Origin: Verrucomicrobiota bacterium
GTDB lineage: Bacteria > Verrucomicrobiota > Verrucomicrobiia > Limisphaerales > J093
Assembly: GCA_012517065.1 (NCBI GenBank)
Contig: JAAYVR010000043.1
Span: forward strand, 1-64,000
Direction of reading: 5' to 3'
DNA: 64,000 nucleotides
Shown here: positions 1-9,467 of the stretch, piece by piece
How positions within the stretch are numbered: position 1 is the stretch's first letter
Layout of the letters: the number at the start of each line of letters is the position of its first letter
Translations under genes and position numbers: made by a program
The notes under the pieces: model-generated
The model's input: the letters and a program-made list of their open reading frames with translations, nothing else
Databases searched by the model: none
Told to the model about the DNA's origin: nothing

Positions 1-43
1 ATGTTACCGTGGGAGGGGTGAAAAGGGTTGAGGAAACCATTCG

Positions 44-462
44 TTGACTCAAAAAGGGTGTTACCGAGCGATGGACACCAAAATGAGTCAACTGACACGT
101 CAGGAACTGCTGGCCAAGCGGCGGGAGTCCCGCATTTGCGGGACGCGGGCCGGCAAGGAACACAAGAGCAAAATCCTATCACCGAACTGGTTGAACTGTT
201 CGGCTATCACCGCAAGGCGGCGATTCGGGCGCTGCGATCGCGGCGGGTGGTGGGCGCGCCTTATGTGCGTGGTCGGCCGAAGGAATACGATCCGGACAAG
301 TTGCTGGTGCCGCTGAAGGCGATCTGGCTGGCGGCTCTTCAACCCTGCGGGCTGCGGCTCAAAGCCTGTTTACCGGACTGGGTGGCGGCCTACGAGCAGG
401 TCATCGCCGGCTGGACGCCGATGTACGGCGGGCACGGATCGGATAAACCGAAGGAGCCCTAG
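44..462 (+). pseudogene. Truncated, frameshifted transposase N-terminus (integrase-type DDE transposase)
   Basis: Frame 2 reads MSQLTRQELLAKRRES...RAGKEHKSKIL; frame 1 continues [23 protein letters not shown]...YVRGRPKEYDPDKLLVPLKAIWLAALQPCGLRLKACLPDW. Frameshift near 170-185; no catalytic domain follows. Confidence 0.55.
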
Positions 463-605
463 AAACGGGAGCGAGGGAGGGCGGAGGGCCAGGGGCGTAC
501 CGCCTTCCTTCGTTTCCAAATTGAGGGTCAATTGGGGTAACACGATTTTTGAGTCAGCCGGAGCACTTCCCGGCCTCTCTCACGGTAACACCCATTTTTA
601 AGTCA
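46..605. mobile_element. Decayed, internally deleted IS remnant bounded by inverted repeats
   Basis: Left end gactcaaaaagggtgttaccg (46-66); inverted versions ggtaacacgatttttgagtc (536-555) and cggtaacacccatttttaagtca (583-605). Encloses a transposase N-terminal fragment. Confidence 0.6.
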
Positions 606-682
606 CGACGTCCATTAACAAGAATAGGCGAGGATCAGGGATACTTCTGGACAATTTCGAGCAAATGACTTACAAGGTCACA

Positions 683-1020
683 GTGCAGTGAGCGGTAACA
701 GCCGAAAGGCAATGGAGACCACGTACTTCGACCGGGTTATTTTTCATATCAATTTCGTGCAGTGAGCGGTAAAAGCCGAAAGGCAATGGAGACGACCCGG
801 CGCAACCAGCAACAGGCAAGTATGGTGTTGTGTGCAGTGAGCGGTAAAAGCCGAAAGGCAATGGAGACAGACAGCAGCCGAAGAGCTGTTCGAGATGGTG
901 GACGTGCAGTGAGCGGTAAAAGCCGAAAGGCAATGCAGACAAACCTTGGATCTGCTGGCGGTATTGTTTCAACTGTTGCGCCAGTGCAGTGATCGGTAAC
1001 AGCCAAAAGACAACGGAGAC
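683..1020. CRISPR. Small CRISPR array: five 37-bp repeats, four spacers (37, 38, 35, 43 bp)
   Basis: Consensus GTGCAGTGAGCGGTAAAAGCCGAAAGGCAATGGAGAC at 683-719, 757-793, 832-868, 904-940, 984-1020. Internal GCC-GAAA-GGC hairpin. Last repeat most degenerate. Spacers all differ. Confidence 0.85.
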
Positions 1021-1090
1021 CGCTGAGGCGATGTAGTAGCGTTGCTGTTGTAAAAGCAACCGTCAGTGATTAAAGCCGATGTGTCGCAGA

Positions 1091-1125
1091 GCGAAAGCGG
1101 GCCAGCTTACAACTGGCCCGTTCGC
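1091..1125 (+). terminator. Rho-independent terminator-like hairpin
   Basis: gcgaaagcGGGCCAGcttacaaCTGGCCCgttcgcatttt: strong stem followed by T-rich tail. Confidence 0.5.
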
Positions 1126-1159
1126 ATTTTCAGGGGGAATTACTGAGACACTGCACACG

Positions 1160-1450
1160 TCACGAGCCGTTGTCTTGGGCTGGTCGTAGGCATATCGGTG
1201 CGGTCGGCAAACAAAGAAACTTTCGCAACTTGGCTGGCTTGGCTTCGGGCCGACGACTACCCGGCAAAGGCTTTCCCGCCGCAATTCGTTCCCGGTCGGC
1301 AGCCGCGTCCCACGCCCGGATGACACTGTCCAGTGCCTTGGCGCGGGCTTGGAGCGACTCGTTCATAGGTTTCGCTGCCAGTTCAACTGCCACTTGGTAG
1401 GCAAGGTTTCGCAGGTGCCGAGCTTCTCTCTGAATTGCGTTTGGTCGTCA
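1160..1450 (-). pseudogene. Possible degraded coding fragment of unknown function
   Basis: Frame reads ...NAIQREARHLRNLAYQVAVELAAKPMNESLQARAKALDSVIRAWDAAADRERIAAGKPLPGSRRPEAKP; amphipathic and coding-like, no clear start. Confidence 0.25.
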
Positions 1451-2017
1451 CATACATGCCAACATACCGATTGTCCTGAATGCTGCAACTCGCGCCAGAC
1501 CTGAAGGCAGGGTTCCCGCCTCATCATACACTGCCCCGGGTCCCTCTGGGGGTGCCGGGGTGGTGCCACCGGGTGGTTTGCGTCGCAAAAGAGATTCCTT
1601 GGGCGTGAAGCAAAGGGCCAGCCTGGGGCGGGTTCGCTGACCAAACGCCATTCTATGCAGGGTCTGGGCGCCAACGGCTGGCCGGTATGGTGACATGGTT
1701 CGAGCATCGTTCACTCGCCAAACAGGCTTCCTGTGGGGTCCTTGCCAAGAAGAAGGGGTATTCTAGCGGGCGGTGTGACTCGGTGGCGTGTCCAGCGCGG
1801 ACGGTGTCCGGTGGCAACGCCAAGCTCCAATTGCTGGCTGTCACCGGCGGACAGCGACGCCGGTTGCACGCGCAGGTTGCTCGGAGTGCGGACAGGCCAG
1901 AAAAAGCCTTTGGGAACGCCAAAAGGTGGACAGAAGGTGGACAGACAACTTTTTTCTAGCGCGTCATCGACAAACAGTCAGAGGCAGGAAATCCTTGTTG
2001 ATAAGCAGCTTGGAGCA

Positions 2018-2094
2018 TGGCGCACCCATCAGGAGTTGAACCTGAAACCTTCTGATCCGTAGTCAGATGCTCTATCCAATTGAGCTATGGGTGC
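2018..2094 (-). tRNA. tRNA-Arg(ACG)
   Basis: Minus strand GCACCCATAGCTCAATTGGATAGAGCATCTGACTACGGATCAGAAGGTTTCAGGTTCAACTCCTGATGGGTGCGCCA: acceptor GCACCCA/TGGGTGC, loop CTACGGA (anticodon ACG), GTTCAA T-loop, encoded CCA. Confidence 0.95.
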
Positions 2095-2207
2095 GTCCCA
2101 GAATCGCGAGCGAGAATTTAATCCCTGCCACGCCCAACATCAAGTCGTTTGTTGGTGTTTCAGGTTTGCCCAGCCGCCGACTCGGAATAAACTCCGTGCA
2201 GGTTGAT

Positions 2208-3500
2208 ATGACTTTACGCGAAGAAATGACGTTGCTCGCCCGGCAAGCCAAGTCCGCGTCGCGTCAGCTCGCCAAACTGACCTGCGAAGAGAAGAACGCT
2301 TGTCTTATGGCGATGGCCGACGCCCTGGAAAGAAAATCCGCTGTCATCCAGCAGGCGAATCAAGCCGACCTCGAAGCTGCCAAGAATGCCGGTCTGTCGC
2401 CAGCAATGCTGGATCGCCTCGCCCTCGACAACCGCCGTGTCTCAGCAATGGCGCGCGGCCTTCGTGAAGTAGCGGCGTTGCCCGACCCGGTGGGGCGCGT
2501 TCTCGACGAGCGGGTGCGGCCAAACGGGCTTCGCCTGCGCAAGGTGTCCACACCAATTGGCGTGATCGTGATCATCTATGAATCGCGGCCAAACGTCACG
2601 GCAGATGCCGCAGCCCTGTGCTTCAAGTCCGGCAACGCAGTGATTCTTCGCGGCGGAAAAGAGGCGTTGCGGTCGAACCTTGCCATTGCAGCGGCGATGA
2701 CCAAAGCGGCTCTTGCGGTGCTGCCGAAATTCCCGGTGCACGCAATCCAGTTGGTTCCGAGAACGGAACGCGAGGCAATACCGGAGCTGCTCAGTTTGAC
2801 CCAGTACATTGATTTGTGCATGCCGCGTGGAGGAGAGGGTTTGATTCGAGCCGTTGCGGAGTGCTCGAAGGTTCCGGTCATAAAGCATTACAAGGGCGTT
2901 TGCCATGTATTTGTTGACCGGGACGCCGACCTCGAGATGGCAGCGACAATCGTTTTGAACGCAAAGCTCCAACGCCCTGCGGTCTGTAATGCCATGGAAA
3001 CACTGCTTGTCGATAGGCCAATCGCCGGAGTTTTTCTGCCGCCGATTGCGCGGCGGCTTGCGGAGAAGAATGTGCTTTTCTACGCCGACGCCGAGTCGCT
3101 TGCTCTGCTTTCGGAAGCGAGGGATCAGCACGGCAACCCTTTCAGATTGCAGCCCGCGACCGAGCAGTCGTGGTCAACCGAGTACAACGATTACGTGCTG
3201 AACGTCCGGATTGTTGATGGCGTTGCAGAAGCCATCGACCACATCAACCATTACGGCTCGGCGCACTCGGATGCAATCGTTACGCGAGACGAGGCGCGTG
3301 CCATGCAGTTTCTCAACGAAGTCGATTCTGCGGCGGTGTATTGGAATGCTTCGACACGGTTCACTGACGGCGGCGAATTCGGCATGGGCGCCGAGATAGG
3401 CATTAGCACGGACAAGGTCGGCGCTCGCGGTCCAATGGGTCTCGAAGAGCTCACAAGCTACAAGTGGATCGGAATCGGGTCGGGACAGGTCCGCACATGA
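2208..3500 (+). CDS. proA: Glutamate-5-semialdehyde dehydrogenase
   Basis: IYESRPNVTADAAALCFKSGNAVILRGGKEA and QRPAVCNAMETLLVD motifs. Start moved to ATG 2208 because the track ORF start overlaps the tRNA. Confidence 0.93.
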   Translation: MTLREEMTLLARQAKSASRQLAKLTCEEKNACLMAMADALERKSAVIQQANQADLEAAKNAGLSPAMLDRLALDNRRVSAMARGLREVAALPDPVGRVLDERVRPNGLRLRKVSTPIGVIVIIYESRPNVTADAAALCFKSGNAVILRGGKEALRSNLAIAAAMTKAALAVLPKFPVHAIQLVPRTEREAIPELLSLTQYIDLCMPRGGEGLIRAVAECSKVPVIKHYKGVCHVFVDRDADLEMAATIVLNAKLQRPAVCNAMETLLVDRPIAGVFLPPIARRLAEKNVLFYADAESLALLSEARDQHGNPFRLQPATEQSWSTEYNDYVLNVRIVDGVAEAIDHINHYGSAHSDAIVTRDEARAMQFLNEVDSAAVYWNASTRFTDGGEFGMGAEIGISTDKVGARGPMGLEELTSYKWIGIGSGQVRT

Positions 3501-3566
3501 CTTGGTGCGAGAAAGGCCGGACAGCATGCCGCAAACAATTGGTTCATTTCGGACCTTTCCCCAGAG

Positions 3567-4970
3567 ATGAGTCAATCGCCCAAAGACCACCCGGAGTTCC
3601 AGCAGGCACGCTACGACGATGTCCGCGTAACAGCTCCGGAAGTTGCAGGCTTTGTCAGGGATCGGCTCCCGCCGGGCGGGTTGTTTGCAGGACAAACATG
3701 GTTGACTGCGCTTGGCCCGTTCAAGATCGACCCTGGATTTGCGGCTGAACTGGAACATTTCGGGAGAATCCTGCTTCAGTTCAACCGCGCCGTTAACCTG
3801 TTGTACCGGCAAAGCGCAGCCGGAAAACAACCGGGCTGGATCGCACACTGGCTCGACATTGGCAAACCGGCAGAGCTGGTCGCGCTGCAACGCGACGCTG
3901 CGTTCAAAAACGACATTCCGCGTGTAATCCGTCCGGACATTATTCTCGCAGAAGACGGATGGTACATCACCGAACTCGATGCCGTGCCGGGCGGCATGGG
4001 GCTGACCGCGTGGCTCAACATGACCTACTCGGAATTACCCGGTGCATCCGAATCGCCAGGAGTGATTGGCGGCGCAACCGGCATGGTGCAGGGGTTCCAC
4101 AGCATTTTCCCTCAAACGCAATGCATACACATCGTTGTTTCAGAAGAAGCTGCAATGTACAAACCTGAGATGGAATGGCTGGCCGCTCAGGTCAACGCAA
4201 ATGCCGCGGCCGAAATCTGTCACGTGCGGAGCGCGGCGCATCAGGACTTTCAGCCCGGCGATGCCCTGTACAGGTTTTTCGAGCTTTTTGACCTTCCAAA
4301 CGTGCCAAACGCCCGCGCGATCTTTGATTTGGCGCGATCAAGGCGCATTTTCCTCACCCCCCCGCCGAAACCGTTATTCGAGGAAAAAATGCTGTTCGCG
4401 CTGCTTTGGAATCGGAATTTGCGGGATTTCTGGCGGCAGGAACTGGGCAACCGGTTTTTTAGCCGGCTGATTGAGCATGTGCCATGCACGTGGGTTGTGG
4501 ACCCCACACCGCTCCCGCCCCACGCCGCAATTCCAAATCTGAACATCACCGACTGGAATCAACTGGAAAGTCTTTCGCAACGTGAGAGGGAACTTGTTCT
4601 CAAGGTGTCGGGGTTCAGCCCTCTTGCATGGGGCGCGCGAAGCGTCTCGCTGGGCAGCGACATGTCGAGACACGATTGGTCAGCCGCAGTCACGAAGGCG
4701 CTCGAGAGCTTTTCAAGGTCGCCTTACGTGCTTCAGCGCTACCACAAACCCCGCATTGTCCAAATGGAGTGGTTTGACTTTGACAAGGGTTCTGTGATTA
4801 AGCTCGATGGACGCGCGCGTCTTTGCCCGTACTACTTCGTGACAGGGGAAGGCGACAACGCCCGAGCAGTCTTGTCAGGCGTGCTGGCCACGGTGTGCCC
4901 GGCCGACAAGAAGATCGTGCATGGCATGAGCGACGCGGTTTTGGCACCGGTTGCGGTCCGAGATGATTGA
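3567..4970 (+). CDS. Conserved protein of unknown function, possibly ATP-grasp-like
   Basis: 467-aa ORF, YITELDAVPGGMGLTAWLNMTYSELPG; stop overlaps the downstream start (ATGATTGA). Confidence 0.6.
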   Translation: MSQSPKDHPEFQQARYDDVRVTAPEVAGFVRDRLPPGGLFAGQTWLTALGPFKIDPGFAAELEHFGRILLQFNRAVNLLYRQSAAGKQPGWIAHWLDIGKPAELVALQRDAAFKNDIPRVIRPDIILAEDGWYITELDAVPGGMGLTAWLNMTYSELPGASESPGVIGGATGMVQGFHSIFPQTQCIHIVVSEEAAMYKPEMEWLAAQVNANAAAEICHVRSAAHQDFQPGDALYRFFELFDLPNVPNARAIFDLARSRRIFLTPPPKPLFEEKMLFALLWNRNLRDFWRQELGNRFFSRLIEHVPCTWVVDPTPLPPHAAIPNLNITDWNQLESLSQRERELVLKVSGFSPLAWGARSVSLGSDMSRHDWSAAVTKALESFSRSPYVLQRYHKPRIVQMEWFDFDKGSVIKLDGRARLCPYYFVTGEGDNARAVLSGVLATVCPADKKIVHGMSDAVLAPVAVRDD

Positions 4971-5598
4971 GTACCTGCTAATGGCTTTGGGTTCGCTGTT
5001 CGCGATCGTTGACCCGATCGCCGCGGTGCCGGCATTTCTTGCGATGACGCCGCACAACTCCCCACAGGAACGCGTCCGAATGGCCCGGCTGGCATCGGCC
5101 GTTACCGCCGGTGTCCTGATCGTTTTTGCGTGGCTCGGGAACCAGTTGTTCAGAGTGCTCGGCGTCACAATCCATGCGTTCAAGCTTGCCGGCAGCATTG
5201 TTCTGCTGATGGTTGCACTCGACATGTTGCGCGCGCAGAGGTCGCGTGTGCAGGAGACAGAGGAAGAAACAGGCGCCGCCGCAGAAAAAGAGGACATTGC
5301 AATAACGCCTCTGGCCGTTCCGATGCTGGCCGGTCCCGGGGCAATTACAACAGCCATACTCCTCAGGCACCAAGCAACGGGGTCGATCGGTAAACAAATT
5401 TGCTTGTTCCTTGCCATCCTTGCCGTGAGCGCCGCGAGTTACGCGATCCTTCGGGTTTCAGCCCACGGCGCGCGTTGGCTGGGGCCGATCACGTTGCGCC
5501 TGACAACAAGGATCATGGGGCTGTTGTTGGCGGCCATCGCGATGCAATTCGCGCTGGATGCGATCAAAGCCGCATGGACGCTGACGTCGGGGAATTGA
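4963..5598 (+). CDS. MarC family integral membrane protein
   Basis: MIEYLLMALGSLFAIVDPIAAVPAFLAMTP, multiple TM segments, second-half PMLAGPGAITTAILL motif. Confidence 0.85.
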   Translation: MIEYLLMALGSLFAIVDPIAAVPAFLAMTPHNSPQERVRMARLASAVTAGVLIVFAWLGNQLFRVLGVTIHAFKLAGSIVLLMVALDMLRAQRSRVQETEEETGAAAEKEDIAITPLAVPMLAGPGAITTAILLRHQATGSIGKQICLFLAILAVSAASYAILRVSAHGARWLGPITLRLTTRIMGLLLAAIAMQFALDAIKAAWTLTSGN

Positions 5599-5608
5599 AC
5601 GGGTTCGG

Positions 5609-7447
5609 TCAGCAGGCGCGCTTTGCATTGCAAGCTTTAAGGGCGCGTCTCACGGCCCAGCCGGATTTTTCCAGCGCCGCGCGCGCCGTTGCTTCATCCA
5701 CGCCTGACAATTCTGTGACAATTCGCGTCGCGCGATCGCGCAGTTTTGCGTTTGCCGGGTTGACATCAACCATGAGGTTGCTGATGACCTTGCCGAGTCG
5801 CACCATCGCAAGTGTGGAAATAATGTTGAGGATGAGCTTGGTCGCAGTGCCGGCTTTCAATCGGGTCGAGCCCGTGAGGATTTCAGGCCCTACCTCGGGA
5901 TCGATCACAAGGTCCGGCCGTGTGGTGCGATCGAACCTGAGCCGGGGGTTGAAACAAATGAGTATTGTAGCTGCGCCTGCGCGGCGAGCTGCGTGCAACG
6001 CGCCCCAGACAAACGGTGTGCGCCCGCTGGCTGCTATGCCGATGACAACGTCTTTGTCAGTAACACCTCTGAACCTGACAGCTTCAGCACCAGCAAATGC
6101 GTCGTCTTCGGCACCTTCGACCGATGACCATATGGCGCGCTGCCCCCCTGCCATGATTGCCTGCACCATGTCGGGTGGCACGGAAAAGGTCGGCGGGCAT
6201 TCGCTTGCGTCCAAAACACCCAATCGACCACTTGTGCCAGCACCGAAATAGAACAATCTGCCGCCACGTTTGAGGGCATCAGCGACCATCGTGACTGCAC
6301 GCGCGATGCTGCGGCGTTTCTTCAAAAGAGCGGCTGGTATTCGGGCGTCTTCGTCAAGCATGAGCCGGACGGCTGCTTCGGTGCTCAGCTTGTCGAGCTG
6401 CATTGACCTTGGGTTGCGTTGTTCTGTTGGCGAAGGGCCGGTTGCGGTGGGGAGCGGACATATTATCTCCGATGAAACGCGGCTCTGGATTGGGTGTGGC
6501 GAGTTGGTGGAAGACGTGGGTTCCGTTGCCAGTTTCAAAGCTTTCGCCACTGCGCCCCATGCGCCCTCTCGTTGCAGTTGGCGGGCGCGTGCACCCGGCC
6601 ACTTCTTTTTCAAAATGTTCGCGACGCGCCGGGCGAACTGTGGCTGGTTCTTCAAGACGCCTCCGACGAAGACGAACTCGACCGGTTGACCGTGCTTTGA
6701 CAATCGCCGTGCGCAAGCCGCGGCGGTTTCGGCCAGACGCATTGATGCACGGCACAAAACCTGCCGAGCAATCGCGTCATCAGCGGCTGCGGCAGCGAAC
6801 ACTTCCGTTGCGAGCGCGGCAACATCAGGTTTTGACGCCTTGTGAATCCACCCGATGAGGTCCTCTGGCCCGTTCAACATCAGCGCTCGAAGATAAGCCT
6901 GCCCCAATCGGGGCCACTGACCTGTCCTGTCGTACTGCTGCACAACGCAGCGCATGGCATCCATGGCGATGTCATACCCGCTACCCTGATCGCCCAACAG
7001 ATGTCCCCAGCCGCCTACTTTTGCAGTTTGCCCGCGCGGATTGAGGCCGTATGAACAAGACCCAGTACCACTGATAAGAATCACGCGCGTCACAGGTCTT
7101 TCGGATCGGCTGTTCACGGCCGCTTCCAGCGCGGTCTCGAGGTCATTGCCGACCCAGCATGGCACATTTGGCCATGCAACGGCTGCGGCGGATGCGATCC
7201 TGCGACGGTCATCGGCCGAGCGGACGCCTGCCATCCCAATGCCAACTGCAGCCGGTTCGGGGCATTTGGCCGCGAGCTGTTTGAAATGCGCGACGAGTTG
7301 GTCGTCGGCGAGCAAACGGGCATTGGCGGCAGAACCTTCGATTCTTTCGACAAGGTTGCCCGAGCTGTCGGCAACCAGTGCGATCGTTCGTGTGCCCCCG
7401 CATTCAATGCCGAGGACGAGGTATTCGTGGTTGGTCAACCTCTGCAT
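5609..7447 (-). CDS. Bifunctional BadF/BadG-type amino-sugar kinase - N-acetylmuramic acid 6-phosphate etherase fusion
   Basis: N-terminal kinase LGIECGGTRTIALVADSSGN...ILISGTGSCSYG...GGWGHLLGDQGSGYDI; C-terminal MurQ FGAGTSGRLGVLDASECPPTF, EGAEDD, IAASGRTPF. Confidence 0.9.
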   Translation of the reverse strand: MQRLTNHEYLVLGIECGGTRTIALVADSSGNLVERIEGSAANARLLADDQLVAHFKQLAAKCPEPAAVGIGMAGVRSADDRRRIASAAAVAWPNVPCWVGNDLETALEAAVNSRSERPVTRVILISGTGSCSYGLNPRGQTAKVGGWGHLLGDQGSGYDIAMDAMRCVVQQYDRTGQWPRLGQAYLRALMLNGPEDLIGWIHKASKPDVAALATEVFAAAAADDAIARQVLCRASMRLAETAAACARRLSKHGQPVEFVFVGGVLKNQPQFARRVANILKKKWPGARARQLQREGAWGAVAKALKLATEPTSSTNSPHPIQSRVSSEIICPLPTATGPSPTEQRNPRSMQLDKLSTEAAVRLMLDEDARIPAALLKKRRSIARAVTMVADALKRGGRLFYFGAGTSGRLGVLDASECPPTFSVPPDMVQAIMAGGQRAIWSSVEGAEDDAFAGAEAVRFRGVTDKDVVIGIAASGRTPFVWGALHAARRAGAATILICFNPRLRFDRTTRPDLVIDPEVGPEILTGSTRLKAGTATKLILNIISTLAMVRLGKVISNLMVDVNPANAKLRDRATRIVTELSGVDEATARAALEKSGWAVRRALKACNAKRAC

Positions 7448-7514
7448 GAGCCAGAGTATTCTCTGTCGGAAGCGTTATTTGCAAGCTGCGTTGGTGTCTA
7501 TTAGCATTGTGGGC

Positions 7515-8885
7515 ATGCTTGGCGACACCATTGCCGCGATATCAACGCCACTGGGCGAAGGCGGGCTGGCGGTCGTGAGGATTTCCGGGCCGCAGGCGCT
7601 TGCAGTGGCGGACCGTTGCTTTGAACCGATTGGCAAAGCATCGACAATCCCGTCGCGCGCACACAGTCACACCGTTCACTTCGGCCGGGTTGTCTTGAAC
7701 GACCGGGTTGTTGACCAGGTATTGCTTGCTGTATTTCGCGCGCCTCGCTCTTTCACGTGCGAGGACACAGTCGAGATTTCATGCCACGGTGGCCCTCTGC
7801 CGGCCAAGCTCGTTCTGGATGCGGTTCTGGCGGCAGGAGCGCGCCTTGCTGAGCCCGGCGAGTTCACACGACGCGCTTTTGTCAACGGGCGCTTGGACCT
7901 CGCGCAAGCCGAGGCTGTGGCCGACATAATTCATTCCAAGACAGAGCTTGCTTTGGCCGTGGCCAATGAACAGTTGGCAGGCCGCCTCTCGAGGAGAATA
8001 GACCAGCTCAGAAATGACCTTGTAAATGCGATGTCGCACATCGAGGCGCACATCGATTTTCCCGACGAAGATATCGCCCCCGAAACACGTGAAGAGCTTC
8101 TGGTTCGCATCGGACGCGCCATCGAAAGCATGCGTGATTTGCTTCGCACGGCGGCGGAGGGCAAGGTTCTGCGGCACGGTGTCAGGGCCGCGATTATCGG
8201 CCGACCAAACGTCGGCAAGTCCAGCCTGCTGAACAGGCTCCTCGGCCACGACAGGGCAATCATATCGCCCGTTCCGGGCACAACCCGCGACACCATCACA
8301 GAAACCGCCAACATTCGAGGATTGCCTGTGACACTGATCGACACGGCCGGCCTCAGGCAAACCGCCGATTCGATAGAAAGCGAAGGTGTACAGCGCAGCC
8401 GGGCTGCCGCAAGCAGCGCCGACTTTATTCTGCAGGTATTGGATTCGTCACAGCCGCTGACACCCGAAGACGAACTTTACCTTGCCGAGTTTGCCGATCG
8501 CAAACGCGTCCTTGTCTTCAACAAGTCCGATTTGCCAGCACAGCTCAAAACTGCCCCTCCCACCAGCGCGCCCTGTGTCTGCGTTTCGTGTTTGACCGGC
8601 GAAGGCATCGAGCAGCTCAAAGATGCAATCAAAGACGTGATTTGGGCGGGCAGTAATTCCGCTGCTGTGACCGAAATCATGATAAACTCGCGCCATGAAT
8701 CTGCACTCAAGCGCGCCATCGAGGCTGCCTCAAATGCGGCGGAGAGCTTGCGCCATGACATCGGTATCGAGCTGACAGCAATGGACCTGCGCATTGCAAT
8801 AGACGCACTTGGTGAGGTTGTCGGCAAAAACTTCACCGACGATCTGTTGGATGCGATCTTTTCGCAGTTCTGCATCGGGAAATAG
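7515..8885 (+). CDS. mnmE: tRNA uridine-5-carboxymethylaminomethyl(34) synthesis GTPase MnmE
   Basis: MLGDTIAAISTPLGEGGLAVVRISG, GRPNVGKSSLLN, DTAGLR, C-terminal FCIGK. Start set to ATG 7515. Confidence 0.95.
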   Translation: MLGDTIAAISTPLGEGGLAVVRISGPQALAVADRCFEPIGKASTIPSRAHSHTVHFGRVVLNDRVVDQVLLAVFRAPRSFTCEDTVEISCHGGPLPAKLVLDAVLAAGARLAEPGEFTRRAFVNGRLDLAQAEAVADIIHSKTELALAVANEQLAGRLSRRIDQLRNDLVNAMSHIEAHIDFPDEDIAPETREELLVRIGRAIESMRDLLRTAAEGKVLRHGVRAAIIGRPNVGKSSLLNRLLGHDRAIISPVPGTTRDTITETANIRGLPVTLIDTAGLRQTADSIESEGVQRSRAAASSADFILQVLDSSQPLTPEDELYLAEFADRKRVLVFNKSDLPAQLKTAPPTSAPCVCVSCLTGEGIEQLKDAIKDVIWAGSNSAAVTEIMINSRHESALKRAIEAASNAAESLRHDIGIELTAMDLRIAIDALGEVVGKNFTDDLLDAIFSQFCIGK

Positions 8886-9205
8886 GCCTTGCCTGAACTC
8901 TGACAGCGACGGGTTGTCCCATGCATCGTGCGATATCGCGCCCGCGGCCGCCGGAGTACCATTTTTGGACTGAAGACCACACTGCCAACATTGTTTTCTG
9001 CGCGTGCATCAGCATTTGTCACCACCTTCATCACCACCTTTGTAGAAACCACTGGAAACAGAGTGTGGCCGCCAAACCGCGCGGGTCGCCTCTGGCAAGC
9101 TTGTGCTGCCGACAAGCGCTACGACGATCGTCGCAACAGAGGTATCAACGAAAGCATCGACAATATTGACGACAAAGGCAGCGCAATTGCAGGTGATGGA
9201 TGGCG

Positions 9206-9345
9206 CTAGCCCCGAAATCTCACCGCTCACCCCCTCGGATTCGCCCGTGCCTTCACTCCGGTGAGATTTCCGGGGCCCGCATATTCCTTGGTTGCTTGAA
9301 GACACCCGTTTCGCAGACTGCTCAGGGTATGAAATATGCGGGCTA
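9206..9345. repeat. TA-flanked two-module palindromic element (family T), copy T1
   Basis: cTAGCCCCGAAATCTCACCG...CGGTGAGATTTCCGGGGCCCGCATATTCC...GAAATATGCGGGCTAg. Confidence 0.75.
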
Positions 9346-9467
9346 GCCCGCCAATCGGAATCGACAGAGAAGGAATGACGATTCAAGTGCGTCATGGTTG
9401 GTTGGATGGTGAGGTTTCCGGAAGCCCGCATATCTGCAATTGACTGGATTGGCCGGGGCGGGGCAAT

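Noticed and set aside
670-1059. 129-aa minus-strand ORF with repeated LPFGFYRSLH peptide (plus 85-aa and 76-aa ORFs)
   Set aside because: The peptide repeat is translation of the CRISPR repeats, not a protein.
2067-2207. Upstream extension of proA in the ORF track
   Set aside because: Overlaps tRNA-Arg; the ATG at 2208 gives a normal ProA N-terminus.
3567-4970. Naming the 467-aa protein as a glutathionylspermidine synthase-type enzyme
   Set aside because: Only a general ATP-grasp-like impression; no diagnostic motif could be confirmed.
5400-6251. 283-aa plus-strand ORF
   Set aside because: Overlaps marC and is antisense to the NagK-MurQ fusion; no coding signature.
7041-7514. Upstream extension of mnmE in the ORF track
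   Set aside because: Antisense to the kinase-MurQ gene; MnmE homology begins at MLGDTIAAIS (7515).
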